Below are positions 1 to 8,311 of a stretch of 59,138 nucleotides of DNA, piece after piece. The stretch is from positions 793,894 through 853,031 of the forward strand of contig NZ_GG669992.1 in the NCBI RefSeq assembly GCF_000159315.1. Direction: 5' to 3'. The position numbers and the translations under genes are program-made. Each line of letters opens with the position of its first letter. The first letter of the stretch is position 1. The notes under the pieces were generated by a model, which was given only the letters and a program-made list of their open reading frames with translations, ran no database searches and was not told the DNA's origin. The stretch is from Lentilactobacillus hilgardii DSM 20176 = ATCC 8290 (GTDB lineage: Bacteria > Bacillota > Bacilli > Lactobacillales > Lactobacillaceae).

Positions 1-45
1 CTAAACGACGGCGATGATGATATTCACGTTGATGTAAAACGATAA
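1..45 (+). CDS. 3' end of an upstream gene (partial)
   Basis: The first 14 codons are open in frame 1 and end with TAA at 43-45; the tail reads LNDGDDDIHVDVKR. A strong terminator follows 60 bases later, which supports a real gene end. The tail is too short to name a family. An acidic, charged C-terminus is all that can be said. Confidence 0.5.
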   Translation, partial: LNDGDDDIHVDVKR

Positions 46-103
46 TTGGTCTAGTTATCTGATTCCTTATGATCATTAATTACTAGGCAATTTGAACTAA
101 GCG

Positions 104-137
104 GCACATTATGGTATAGTTCATAATGTGCTTTTTT
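104..137 (+). terminator. Rho-independent terminator of the upstream gene
   Basis: A perfect 10-bp stem (GCACATTATG with CATAATGTGC), an 8-base loop and six T residues. It separates the gene leaving the left edge from glpK. Confidence 0.85.
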
Positions 138-203
138 GTTAGGGAAATGAGATTGTCAAACAGTTAATTCGGCGCGATTTATGGTACTATTCTTTCATAA
201 TAA

Positions 204-216
204 TGAAATCGTTTCC
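204..216 (+). promoter_or_regulatory. cre-like catabolite-repression site before glpK
   Basis: TGAAATCGTTTCC is close to the CcpA cre consensus (TGWAARCGYTWNCW), with mismatches at the R position and the last base. It lies between a plausible -10 (TACTAT, 185-190) and the glpK ribosome binding site, a position where CcpA can block transcription. Glycerol kinase is a classic CcpA target in Firmicutes, so the site makes sense. Confidence 0.5.
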
Positions 217-235
217 GAAGATCGGAGGGAATTAG

Positions 236-1750
236 ATGCTTACTGATAGACCAAAATATGTACTTTCAATTGATCAAGGTACAACAAGTACAAGAGCAAT
301 GATTTTTGACCATAATGGTCGAAAGGTGATCGAGGCATTCAAACCAGTCAAACAGATTATTCCACATAATGGCTGGGTTGAAACTGATCCAAATGAAATT
401 TGGACATCTGTCCTTAATGTTATTTCATCAGCTTTTATTGATGCCGGTATTCATCCGGAAGATATCTCCGGAATCGGTATTGTTAATCAACGGGAAACAA
501 CATTGATTTGGGATAAAGAGACTGGTGAACCGATTTATAATGCAATTGGTTGGCAATCCAAGCAAACGGCATCCCTGGCACGAAAATTAAAGAATGACGG
601 CTACTCGAATTTGATTCACAAAAAGACGGGATTAATTATCGATTCTTATTTTTCAGCTACCAAGGTTCGATGGATTTTGGATCACGTCGAAGGTGCCCAG
701 CAACGGGCTGAAAAGAGTGAATTACTTTTTGGAACCGTTGACAGCTGGTTGGTTTGGAAATTGTCCGGTGGCGAATATCATGTAACGGATTATAGTAATG
801 CCAGTCGTACCATGTTGTTCAATATTCATGCACTGCGTTGGGATGACGATATTCTTAGACTGTTGAATATTCCGCGGGCAATTTTACCAACTGTTAAAAC
901 ATCAAGTGAATTTTATGGCACCACTAAAAATTACCAATTCTACGGTATTGAAGTGCCGATTGCCGGAATTGCCGGTGACCAGTCGGCAGCCTTGATCGGC
1001 CAATTGGCATTTGATCCCGGGATGATTAAAAATACTTATGGTGACGGTGCTTTTATTATGATGAACACAGGAACCAAGCCTGAACTTTCGGATGATAACC
1101 TGTTGACCACAATCGCTTATAATATCGGCGGGAAGGTAACCTATGCGCTTGAAGGATCAATCTTTTCAGCCGGAACGGCCTTGAGTTGGCTGGCGGACAG
1201 CCTTAAATTAATCGATAATGTCCCGGAATTTCGGCAGGCAGCAATGAATTCAACCGATGACGACGAAGTTTATGTTATTCCGGCGTTTAACGGCTTGGGG
1301 GCACCGTACTGGGAACAGGATGTCCGGGGATCTGTCTTTGGACTGACCCGTGGCACGACCAAGGATGATTTTGTAAAGGCAACCCTACAATCAATTGCAT
1401 ACGGTACCAAGGACATTATTCAAACGATGGAAGAAGATACCCACATGCACATTCCGGCTCTGAAAGCGGATGGTGGTGCTTCTCGAAACAGTTACCTGAT
1501 GCAATTTCAAGCTGATATCCTAAATATTCCGATTCAACGAGCCGCTGATGAAAATACGACGGCATTTGGTGCGGCAATTTTGGCCGGACTAGCGGTCGGA
1601 TACTGGAAAGATATCGATGAAGTAAAAGCATTGGCAGAACCGGGACGACAATTTGAACCGAAAATGGATGAGAATCGACGAAATCGCTTGTACAGAGGAT
1701 GGAAAGCAGCAATTGATGCCACAAGGGCATATAAATTAACAAAGATTTAA
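236..1750 (+). CDS. glpK: Glycerol kinase
   Basis: FGGY-family kinase that phosphorylates glycerol to sn-glycerol 3-phosphate with ATP in the cytoplasm. The 504-aa length is normal. The N-terminal phosphate loop DQGTTSTR is at residues 13-20; NQRETT and the C-terminal DGGASRN and [11 protein letters not shown] stretches are typical of GlpK. GGAGGG precedes the ATG. No glpF or glpD follows, so it stands alone between two terminators. Oddity: low-GC Gram-positive GlpKs usually carry a YGHT motif whose His is phosphorylated by HPr. Here the motif reads YGTT (Thr229), so PTS-dependent activation by that route should be missing. Confidence 0.95.
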   Translation: MLTDRPKYVLSIDQGTTSTRAMIFDHNGRKVIEAFKPVKQIIPHNGWVETDPNEIWTSVLNVISSAFIDAGIHPEDISGIGIVNQRETTLIWDKETGEPIYNAIGWQSKQTASLARKLKNDGYSNLIHKKTGLIIDSYFSATKVRWILDHVEGAQQRAEKSELLFGTVDSWLVWKLSGGEYHVTDYSNASRTMLFNIHALRWDDDILRLLNIPRAILPTVKTSSEFYGTTKNYQFYGIEVPIAGIAGDQSAALIGQLAFDPGMIKNTYGDGAFIMMNTGTKPELSDDNLLTTIAYNIGGKVTYALEGSIFSAGTALSWLADSLKLIDNVPEFRQAAMNSTDDDEVYVIPAFNGLGAPYWEQDVRGSVFGLTRGTTKDDFVKATLQSIAYGTKDIIQTMEEDTHMHIPALKADGGASRNSYLMQFQADILNIPIQRAADENTTAFGAAILAGLAVGYWKDIDEVKALAEPGRQFEPKMDENRRNRLYRGWKAAIDATRAYKLTKI

Positions 1751-1792
1751 AGCGTATGGTGGAATGTGCGTTTGATCTTGCTCCATCTCATA

Positions 1793-1836
1793 AAAGCAGC
1801 AGCTGAATATTTCGATTATTTGGCTGCTGTTTTTGT
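1793..1836 (+). terminator. Terminator after glpK
   Basis: An AGCAGC-rich arm pairs with GGCTGCTG, followed by a T-run at 1830-1835, about 45 bases behind the glpK stop. Confidence 0.65.
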
Positions 1837-2036
1837 GTGCTGAAAATTTTGATTTGGCATATGCTTCAACCTAATAGTGAGAAATCCGATGATTGTAACC
1901 GGCTGGTAGATGTTCTAAGTATAAAAGTTGAGAGAAAGTGCGGTGGGATAACATTTGGGCTTGTTTTCGAGTATACTTTTCTTGATAGGGATAGTTGACT
2001 GTCAAATATTATTTTGGTGAGGGGAAGCGTAAACAA

Positions 2037-2744
2037 ATGTCAAAGTCTCGACTTGAAGCGTTTACTGATGGGGTTGTTTCAATTGTGTTGACACTGTTGG
2101 TACTGACAATTCAAATTCCGGACGCGCCAACGTGGCAATCGTTGTGGAAAGTTCGACTGATATTCTTTGCCTATGTTGTGTCGTTTGGATTCGTAGCTGT
2201 TATCTGGGTGGCTCATCATCGTCTGTTCCAGTTAACGGATTATGTTAACGATAAAGTTGTTTGGGCAAATATATTTTGGCTGTTTTGGTTAACGTTGTCC
2301 CCGGCAGTGACAATCTGGGTTGGACAGCATCCTTTCGATGTTGTGCCTAATTTGGCCTACGTCTTTATTTTCACAATGTGGAGTGTTTCGTTTGAAATTC
2401 TGGTGAGGGAGTTGCTGAAGATTCACCGGCCGGATTCCAAATTGGCTCGGGTGCTTCGGCATGATCGTCGGTCTCTTTATTCAGATGTGATTAACGTGTT
2501 AATTTTCATTGGCGTTTTCTTTGTGCCGATCATCGGGTTGATTGGTCGCTTCTTTGTGACGGCACTTTGGGTATTCCCATATCGAATTCCGGCAGGGGTT
2601 CCCAAGGCAGAAGTAAAGCAGGGAGAAACACCGACTATTGATGAGAAGCGTGTGCAGGAACGGCAACAGTTGGTTAAGGGGGGAATTGCCGTAGAAAAGC
2701 CAAAGAAAAAGCACAAACGATTTTTCTTAAGACATCGAAAATAA
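2037..2744 (+). CDS. TMEM175-family (DUF1211) potassium-channel-like membrane protein
   Basis: The N-terminus carries the family signature RLEAFTDGVVSIVLTLLVL, in which the F-x-D motif of the first helix forms the pore lining in TMEM175 channels. About six hydrophobic helices follow, then a Lys/Arg-rich tail (KPKKKHKRFFLRHRK). The ATG at 2037 is preferred because GGTGAGGGG lies about 12 bases upstream; an in-frame TTG at 1995 would add 14 residues of unlike composition. Bacterial members assemble as tetramers and leak K+. A single gene with its own terminator. The family is clear; the physiological role is inferred. Confidence 0.85.
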   Translation: MSKSRLEAFTDGVVSIVLTLLVLTIQIPDAPTWQSLWKVRLIFFAYVVSFGFVAVIWVAHHRLFQLTDYVNDKVVWANIFWLFWLTLSPAVTIWVGQHPFDVVPNLAYVFIFTMWSVSFEILVRELLKIHRPDSKLARVLRHDRRSLYSDVINVLIFIGVFFVPIIGLIGRFFVTALWVFPYRIPAGVPKAEVKQGETPTIDEKRVQERQQLVKGGIAVEKPKKKHKRFFLRHRK

Positions 2745-2793
2745 AAAATGACGTGCAGTCGTATTGAATCATACGACTAGACGTCATTTTTTT
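2743..2793. terminator. Bidirectional terminator between convergent genes
   Basis: A long stem (AATGACGT, then CAGTCGTAT paired with ATACGACTAG, then ACGTCATT) with A-run and T-run on either side serves the convergent genes ending at 2744 and 2792. Confidence 0.85.
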
Positions 2794-3238
2794 AATTTTG
2801 ATTGTCACTTTTATTCTTAAGGTAGCGGGCACTGATTAGCAATTCTTTTGAACGCTGATCTGCAGGCGCATACCCCAGCTTAAACAGATGTTTAAAGTAC
2901 ATCATGTTGTAAATAAGCATCCAGATAATGCCGAGAAAATATTCACCGGTATAAAAGGTAATGCTGAGTGGTTGAACCAGATACATTGATAATCCCATAC
3001 CGACAATGACTTCAACGCCCAGCATACAGAAGAAATTATACCAATCGGATCGAAAGACCGGTACCAGGATTTGGAAGAAGAGTGCCGTGAATGAAAGGCC
3101 AACCTTTGCAATCCTGATCTGACCGGTTTCTTTGTTAACGACCGTCGCAAAGTTAGGCGGGATTGGAATTAAATTCCGTGGGTCATTATCGTTATTGTCA
3201 TTGTTATCATTATTACCATTCCCGAATGGATTTTGCAT
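2792..3238 (-). CDS. DUF2628-like small membrane protein
   Basis: 148 aa. An Asn/Asp-rich low-complexity N-terminus (residues 6-20) is followed by three to four hydrophobic segments and a cytoplasmic tail. The segment with VGLSFTALFFQILVPVFRSDW and the late stretch NMMYFKHLFKLGYAP resemble the DUF2628 pattern (FSFxxFFFGxxxxLFRxDW ... Y...L..GYxP). AAGGGAG precedes the ATG. Function is not known for the family. The gene lies 33 bases downstream of rlmD and may be co-transcribed with it. Confidence 0.7.
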   Translation of the reverse strand: MQNPFGNGNNDNNDNNDNDPRNLIPIPPNFATVVNKETGQIRIAKVGLSFTALFFQILVPVFRSDWYNFFCMLGVEVIVGMGLSMYLVQPLSITFYTGEYFLGIIWMLIYNMMYFKHLFKLGYAPADQRSKELLISARYLKNKSDNQN

Positions 3239-3271
3239 GGTAGTCTCCCTTCTTAATGGTGTTTCAAAAGG

Positions 3272-4654
3272 TTATTTCTTTTTAAATTTGACAACACATT
3301 CGCATCGTGATGTTTGCGGCATTAAATCAACAGATTGAATGTATTCGACATTATACTTCCGAGTTAATTTTACTAGATCTCGCGCCAAAGTCGAAGGATT
3401 ACATGAAATATACACGAACTTTTTAGGCGTAATATCCAGAATGGTATCAATTAGAGAATCTGCCAATCCGGTTCGTGGCGGATCAACAATCATTGCGGTT
3501 GGGTTCCAAACATCTTCAATCCAAAGGGGCAGTAGCTTCTCAGCTTCACCGACTTCATAAAGTGCATTGACAATCCCATTCTTAATGGCGTTGGCATTTG
3601 CATCATCAACGGCATCTTTAATGGTGTCCATGCCACGAACTTCACGAACCTGACGGGCAACCGAGAGGCCAATTGTACCAACCCCGGAATAGGCATCGAC
3701 TAATTTCTCCTTACCAGAGAGCTCCAATGCTTTAAAAGCCTCTTGATAAAGGACAGCTGTCATTTCAGGATTGACTTGTAGAAAGGCCCTTGCGGATAGA
3801 TCGAAAGATAAATTGTTTAGAACCTCGGTAATTTTATCCTTGCCGGCCAAATGAATGGTTTCTTCACCCCAAACCAGGGATGTTTTACCTGGATTAACGT
3901 TCTGCATGACCGATACAACTTCTGGCAGATCGTGATCAATGCGTTCAAGCAATTGATGCTTTTTTAGTAATTTTTTGCTCTGCGTAATGAATGTGACCTG
4001 TGCTTCATCAGTTGCAGTGGCGGCACGAACAACGACCGTTTTGATAATGCCGGCGTTTTTTTCTTCATCATAAACTGGAATTCCCAAGTCGTCGATCATC
4101 TCAACAACGGCACGCATGACTTTCATCGTGAGCGGGTACTGTAAAGCGGACGTCTTTAAATCAACTACAGTGTGACTGCGATGCTTGTACAATCCGGCAA
4201 TCACCTTTTGACCATCGCTTCTGATTTGAAAAGTGGCCTTGTTTCGATAGTGGGTTGGATCATCCATCCCGATTGTCGGTAATAATTTGTATTTTCGATA
4301 GCCTGCTGGCTTGTATTTTTCCAGTGAGTCTTTAATGACATCACGTTTAAATTCAAGTTGTTTTGGATATGCCAGATTTTCTAATTCAAAACCGCCGACT
4401 TCATTGGCATAATCATCGACTGGCTGAACACGATCTTCACTTTTTCTTAGAATTTCGATTAAGTCTGCTCGAATAAAATTGTTTAAATCTTCAGTGACTT
4501 CAACAACGACTTTTTCAGTAGGAAGTGCACCCGGCACGAAGACCAGCTTATGTTCATAATAGCCGATTCCCTCACCGTTGATGCCCAGCCGTTTAATTGT
4601 TAATTTTAATTGTTCACCTTGTTCAACGTGAACCTGTGGTTTGTTAGTATACAT
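3272..4654 (-). CDS. rlmD: 23S rRNA (uracil-C5)-methyltransferase, RlmD/RumA family
   Basis: Transfers a methyl group from S-adenosylmethionine to C5 of a uracil in 23S rRNA. An N-terminal TRAM RNA-binding domain (about residues 5-65) is followed by the SAM-binding stretch VDAYSGVGTIGLSVA, then DPPRTGL, and the catalytic motif SCNPSTLARDL, whose Cys attacks the uracil. 460 aa from the ATG at 4654, chosen because AAGGAAGG lies just upstream; an in-frame start at 4690 would add 12 atypical residues. Gram-positive paralogues can modify U747 as well as U1939, so the exact target base is not settled. Confidence 0.92.
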   Translation of the reverse strand: MYTNKPQVHVEQGEQLKLTIKRLGINGEGIGYYEHKLVFVPGALPTEKVVVEVTEDLNNFIRADLIEILRKSEDRVQPVDDYANEVGGFELENLAYPKQLEFKRDVIKDSLEKYKPAGYRKYKLLPTIGMDDPTHYRNKATFQIRSDGQKVIAGLYKHRSHTVVDLKTSALQYPLTMKVMRAVVEMIDDLGIPVYDEEKNAGIIKTVVVRAATATDEAQVTFITQSKKLLKKHQLLERIDHDLPEVVSVMQNVNPGKTSLVWGEETIHLAGKDKITEVLNNLSFDLSARAFLQVNPEMTAVLYQEAFKALELSGKEKLVDAYSGVGTIGLSVARQVREVRGMDTIKDAVDDANANAIKNGIVNALYEVGEAEKLLPLWIEDVWNPTAMIVDPPRTGLADSLIDTILDITPKKFVYISCNPSTLARDLVKLTRKYNVEYIQSVDLMPQTSRCECVVKFKKK

Positions 4655-4748
4655 GAAACCTTCCTTATATCTATAGTTATTAAGTATCATAGCACACAGT
4701 AGGGGGCTTTCGCACCTGCTTGTGCTTTATTGAGGTTATTAATAAAAA

Positions 4749-4797
4749 CAAAAAGCCCGATTCTTTTCATTCGATGTGAATGGAGAATCGGGTTTTC
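4749..4797. terminator. Terminator between the AKR gene and rlmD
   Basis: AAAAGCCCGATTCT pairs with AGAATCGGGTTTT. On the minus strand it terminates the aldo/keto reductase gene. Confidence 0.8.
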
Positions 4798-4837
4798 GTA
4801 ACGGTTGATTATTTAAGGCTATTATTAAAAATGACGA

Positions 4838-5686
4838 TTACCAGGTTGCGGTATCCGGATCGATTGCCAAACCGGCCTTGCCGTGAAACCCATCGATCGT
4901 TTTCATATCAGTATTGGATAAATTAAAATCAAAGATATCGGCATTTTCCTTGATGTACTTTTCGTGAACCGATTTTGGCAGCGGTAGGAATCCGTGTTGA
5001 AGTGACCAGCGCAAAACAACCTGAGCGGGAGTCTTGCCATATTTTCGGCCAATCGGTGCCAATTCGGGAATCTTAAAAATACCACCGGTCCCGAGTGGAC
5101 TGTATGCTTCGGTTAAAATGTCATGGTTATTGTTGTAGTTAACGACGCCCGGCTGCATATCGGATGGGTTAATAAATAGCTGGTTGACCATTGGCTTTAC
5201 TTTGGCTGTTTCCAGCAACGCATCCAAGTGTTTTTCACGGAAATTGGAAACACCGATCGCTTTGGCAGTACCGTTTGCATAAAATTCTTCAATGGACCGC
5301 CATGAGTCGGCATTTGCCTGCTGCCAGTTTTGACGAAAGTCGATTGGATTTGGCCAATGAATCAGATAAAGGTCAACATAATCCAAACGTAATTTTTCGA
5401 GTGAACGGCCAAATGCTTCTTTGGTAGCCTCGTAGCCATGATCGGCATTCCATAATTTGGTCGTGACGAAAAGGTCTTCGCGGCTGACACCACTATCAAT
5501 AATGGCCTGACCGACGCTTTCTTCGTTACCATAGGCAGCAGCGGTATCGATGTGGCGATAGCCGGCATTTAATGCGGCCAAAACGGCGTGATAGGCCTCG
5601 TCACCGTTTGCAGACTGCCAGGTACCAAAACCTACTTGAGGGATTTTAACCCCGTTTGAAAGGGTATACGTATCAGTTAATGACAT
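4838..5686 (-). CDS. Aldo/keto reductase (AKR5-like, 2,5-diketogluconate reductase type)
   Basis: 282-aa NADPH-dependent carbonyl reductase with a TIM-barrel fold. The full catalytic tetrad is visible: Asp47 and Tyr52 in IDTAAAYGNE, Lys77 in VTTKLWN and His110 in LYLIHWP. VSNF follows. The usual NQxxxHP motif reads NQLFINP, losing the His. AGGAGG precedes the ATG. A probable promoter on the minus strand is TTGTCG-17-TACGAT (5728-5756). Monocistronic. The substrate cannot be read from the sequence. Confidence 0.9.
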   Translation of the reverse strand: MSLTDTYTLSNGVKIPQVGFGTWQSANGDEAYHAVLAALNAGYRHIDTAAAYGNEESVGQAIIDSGVSREDLFVTTKLWNADHGYEATKEAFGRSLEKLRLDYVDLYLIHWPNPIDFRQNWQQANADSWRSIEEFYANGTAKAIGVSNFREKHLDALLETAKVKPMVNQLFINPSDMQPGVVNYNNNHDILTEAYSPLGTGGIFKIPELAPIGRKYGKTPAQVVLRWSLQHGFLPLPKSVHEKYIKENADIFDFNLSNTDMKTIDGFHGKAGLAIDPDTATW

Positions 5687-5881
5687 TTGTAAAGCCTCCT
5701 AGTGTTTGACTAACAACTACAGCGTTAATCGTACTGGAAAATTGACTACGCGACAAGTATCATGGATCATCATTTGATTAACGCCATTGTGAATTGCCCC
5801 TTGGCTTGTAAATTGGGACAAATACTATCATATTTTTCGGGTTAGCGGAAGGCTTCGTGTGATGGGAAATGCATGCAACGG

Positions 5882-5890
5882 TGATATAAT
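5882..5890 (+). promoter_or_regulatory. Extended -10 promoter of the SDR gene
   Basis: TGATATAAT is a perfect extended -10 (TGnTATAAT), 67 bases before the ATG at 5957. No good -35 is visible, as is common with extended -10 promoters. Confidence 0.55.
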
Positions 5891-5956
5891 TAAAGCATTA
5901 GAAAGTTGATCACTCAGCGTTACTTGGATTCAGATAATGGAAGGACGGGATTGCTT

Positions 5957-6814
5957 ATGAGCCGAAAAGTTGCCATTGTAACCGGCGCTTCATCAGGAAT
6001 TGGCAAGCAGATTGCAAAAAATCTGCACCGGAACGGGATGGATGTTTATGCCGTATCAAGAAAAGTCTACCAAATGAACGAATTGGATGACTTGGGAATT
6101 CACACGCGTCATCTTGATGTAACGGATTATGAGGAAGTGGATCAGGTTGTCAATCAAATTGCCAAGGAAACCGGTAGAATTGATGTTTTGGTTAATAATG
6201 CCGGGTTGGGCGTTTTTGGCCCGGCAGAAGAAGTTGATTTGGCTGAAGGCGAGTACGAGTTCAAAGTAAATGTGTTTGCCGCGATGAAAATGATTCAGGC
6301 TGTTTTACCATTTATGCGAAAGCAAAAGAGCGGTCGAATTGTGAATATTTCTTCGATCGATGGTAAAATTTACAATTTACTTGGAAGTTGGTATGTAGGC
6401 TCCAAATTTGCCATTGAGGGTATTAGTGATGCCTTAAGGCTTGAGTTGAAGCCGTTTGGTATAGATGTTGTCGTGATTGAACCCGGTGCTGTTAAGTCTT
6501 CGTGGAAAGATACCGCTACCGGAAAAATGGTTGAAAAGGCAGCTGAGGGACCTTATGAAAAGCTGGCACGTCTATCAGCAGACTTTTTCTCCCTTTCCTA
6601 TAAGTTTGCCTCTGAGCCCAGGGTAGTTGCTAGGATGGTTGACAGGGCGGCTTTTTCAAGGCGACCGAAAACACGTTATGCGGGAGGGTCAGGTGCCAAG
6701 CCGATGCTATTCATGAGAAAAGTATTACCGGATAAATGCTTCGATTCGTTACTGACTGCACTTAGTAAATATGCCCAAAAGGTCCTGAATAAACAGACGG
6801 CGTTTAATAGGTAG
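5957..6814 (+). CDS. Short-chain dehydrogenase/reductase (SDR)
   Basis: Classical SDR oxidoreductase of 285 aa. The cofactor loop TGASSGIG is at residues 9-16, NNAG at 80-83, and the catalytic set Ser133, Tyr146 and Lys150 (YVGSK). The start at 5957 begins MSRKVAIVTG; an in-frame TTG at 5906 would add 17 unlike residues. GGAAGG precedes the ATG. The C-terminal extension after the Rossmann core resembles sterol/ketone-type SDRs. The substrate is unknown. A copy of the intergenic repeat begins directly at its stop codon. Confidence 0.88.
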   Translation: MSRKVAIVTGASSGIGKQIAKNLHRNGMDVYAVSRKVYQMNELDDLGIHTRHLDVTDYEEVDQVVNQIAKETGRIDVLVNNAGLGVFGPAEEVDLAEGEYEFKVNVFAAMKMIQAVLPFMRKQKSGRIVNISSIDGKIYNLLGSWYVGSKFAIEGISDALRLELKPFGIDVVVIEPGAVKSSWKDTATGKMVEKAAEGPYEKLARLSADFFSLSYKFASEPRVVARMVDRAAFSRRPKTRYAGGSGAKPMLFMRKVLPDKCFDSLLTALSKYAQKVLNKQTAFNR

Positions 6815-7007
6815 TGTGCTGGTTAGAGAAGCAGTCCTAAGGTAAGTGCGCGGATCAAAGCGGTTAACGTTCGGAGTGTAAGGCGTTCATTTCGGAAATC
6901 CGGGGTTTGGATTTTTGAAATGGATCCCTTACATGCAGAACGTTGCTTTGAGGAACAGTCCTAAGAAGTGTACGAATCTAACCGGTTAGCACCCGGAATC
7001 AGTCCTA
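6813..7007. repeat. Intergenic repeat cluster: full 119-bp element plus two mini-copies
   Basis: The full element occupies 6845-6963, from AGTGCGC to CAGTCCTA. It is an imperfect palindrome: CAAAGC-GGTT-AACGTTC pairs with GAACGTT-GCTTTG, and TGTAAGG pairs with CCTTACA. It is flanked by internally deleted copies that keep only the ends, 27 bp at 6813-6839 and 41 bp at 6967-7007. The same element recurs at 16616, 18764, 18888 and 19012. The first mini-copy starts within the stop codon of the SDR gene. Confidence 0.85.
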
Positions 7008-7172
7008 AAAAATAATTAAATTTGTATGTTATTTGTTTGCAAATCGCTTCACTATATGTAAAAATAATGGTGTTAGATATGTAAAGGAAAAATGTGAATT
7101 TCTTTCTGAGGGGAAGAATTCGGGGATGTGGCAAATTCAAGCCTTGCTGGATCCTCTTTTTTCTTGTCCTTA

Positions 7173-7201
7173 TTGACTAGGAAAGCGATATCAATTATTC
7201 T
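7173..7201 (+). promoter_or_regulatory. Promoter of the thiMDE operon
   Basis: TTGACT (7173-7178), 17-base spacer, TATTCT (7196-7201). Transcription would start just before the TPP aptamer. Confidence 0.7.
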
Positions 7202-7211
7202 TAAATTAAGC

Positions 7212-7304
7212 ACAACACTAGGGGTGCCGCCAGAAGCGGTTGAGATGGATCTGCTCGATCTGGTCCCTTGGAACCTGTAAGACAATGCTTGCGTAGGGAA
7301 AGTG
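7212..7304 (+). promoter_or_regulatory. TPP (THI-box) riboswitch aptamer
   Basis: The conserved landmarks occur in order: ACTAGGGGTGC, then GTTGAGATGG (usually GCTGAGA), then CCCTTGGAACCTG, AATGCTTGCGTAGGGAAAGTG. These are the P1-P2-P4 signatures of the thiamine pyrophosphate riboswitch. It stands before thiM-thiD-thiE, so high TPP should switch these salvage genes off. The output device is the terminator at 7420-7462. Confidence 0.93.
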
Positions 7305-7419
7305 ACAGTGAGGGTGTGAACCATCCAAAATTTTAAGGCATTTTTGAGATGGGGCACGTTTAAGATGGTTGTCTAGTATTTTGCCATCACTTAATTCAAC
7401 TCTATACGTAAACAACTTT

Positions 7420-7462
7420 GGACTGCAGGCAATGAGGAATTGTCGCGGTCCTATTTTATTTT
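7420..7462 (+). terminator. Riboswitch-controlled terminator before thiM
   Basis: A 13-bp stem with one bulged A (GGACTGC, then GGCAAT, paired with ATTGTC and GCGGTCC) around a 5-base loop, then TATTTTATTTT. It ends only a base before the thiM ribosome binding site AAGGAG. With the TPP aptamer upstream this is most simply the OFF-state terminator. The antiterminator arm probably lies in the 115-base linker, where AACCATC (7319) can also pair with GATGGTT (7364). Confidence 0.75.
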
Positions 7463-7475
7463 AAGGAGAAATACA

Positions 7476-8264
7476 ATGAAAATTGATTTATTAAACACAC
7501 TACGAGAAAAAAATCCAATTGCTTTTAACATCTCTAATTTTGTGACCGTTCAGGACGTTGCAAACGGTATTAATGCACTGGGCGCTTCGCCGATTATGTC
7601 TGAAGAGAAAAATGAGGCCGAAGCAATGGTTAAAATGGCCAACTCGGTCACAATTAATCTGGGTGCATTTACCGAGCAACAGCTCACTCAAATTGATACG
7701 GTAATGACGTTTGCCAACCAATATCATAAGCCGATCGTGGTTGATCCCGTAGCCGTTGGTGCTGTGCAATACCGTTTGGAACGCTGTAACGAGCTGCTTG
7801 CTCAAAAGCAGGTAAGCGTTATTCGAGGCAATGCTGGCGAAATTGCAGCCTTGGCAGGTGTTGAATGGCATGCTAAAGGTATTGATGCCGGTGAAGGTGC
7901 CGGGGATTTGGTTGAAATTGCTAAAAAATTGGCGAATAAATACAATTGCACAGTTGTTGAAAGCGGAAAAACCGATATCATTACAAATGGTGATGCGGTG
8001 GTTAAAGTGTTCAATGAGTCTGATTTATTCAAATTGCATGTTGGATCCGGTGATATGCTTTCAAGTACAATTGGCTGTTTTGTAGGGGTCGAAGATGATT
8101 ACTTTGAAGCCGCCCAAACAGCCGTTGTGATTTTTGATGTTGCGGGTGAAGTTGTTGCTAAAGCAATGGACAAGCCGCTTGCCGGTTCATTTGGACCACA
8201 ATTAATTGACGAGTTGCATTTAATCGATACGAAAACGGTTGAAAAGTATGCAAACTTTGAATAA
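7476..8264 (+). CDS. thiM: Hydroxyethylthiazole kinase
   Basis: Phosphorylates 4-methyl-5-(2-hydroxyethyl)thiazole for thiamine salvage. The 262-aa protein carries the family core NxVTVQDVANGINALGASPIMSEE near the N-terminus, VVDPVAVGA, and the nucleotide/anion loop VGSGDMLSSTIGCF. The ATG at 7476 follows AAGGAG. First gene of thiM-thiD-thiE under the TPP riboswitch. No thiC or thiG is present here, so the operon recycles thiazole and pyrimidine moieties rather than making them. Confidence 0.94.
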   Translation: MKIDLLNTLREKNPIAFNISNFVTVQDVANGINALGASPIMSEEKNEAEAMVKMANSVTINLGAFTEQQLTQIDTVMTFANQYHKPIVVDPVAVGAVQYRLERCNELLAQKQVSVIRGNAGEIAALAGVEWHAKGIDAGEGAGDLVEIAKKLANKYNCTVVESGKTDIITNGDAVVKVFNESDLFKLHVGSGDMLSSTIGCFVGVEDDYFEAAQTAVVIFDVAGEVVAKAMDKPLAGSFGPQLIDELHLIDTKTVEKYANFE

Positions 8265-8311
8265 TCACATCTTTAATCAGTGAAGAATGGATAAGCAAAG
8301 GAGAAATAAAA

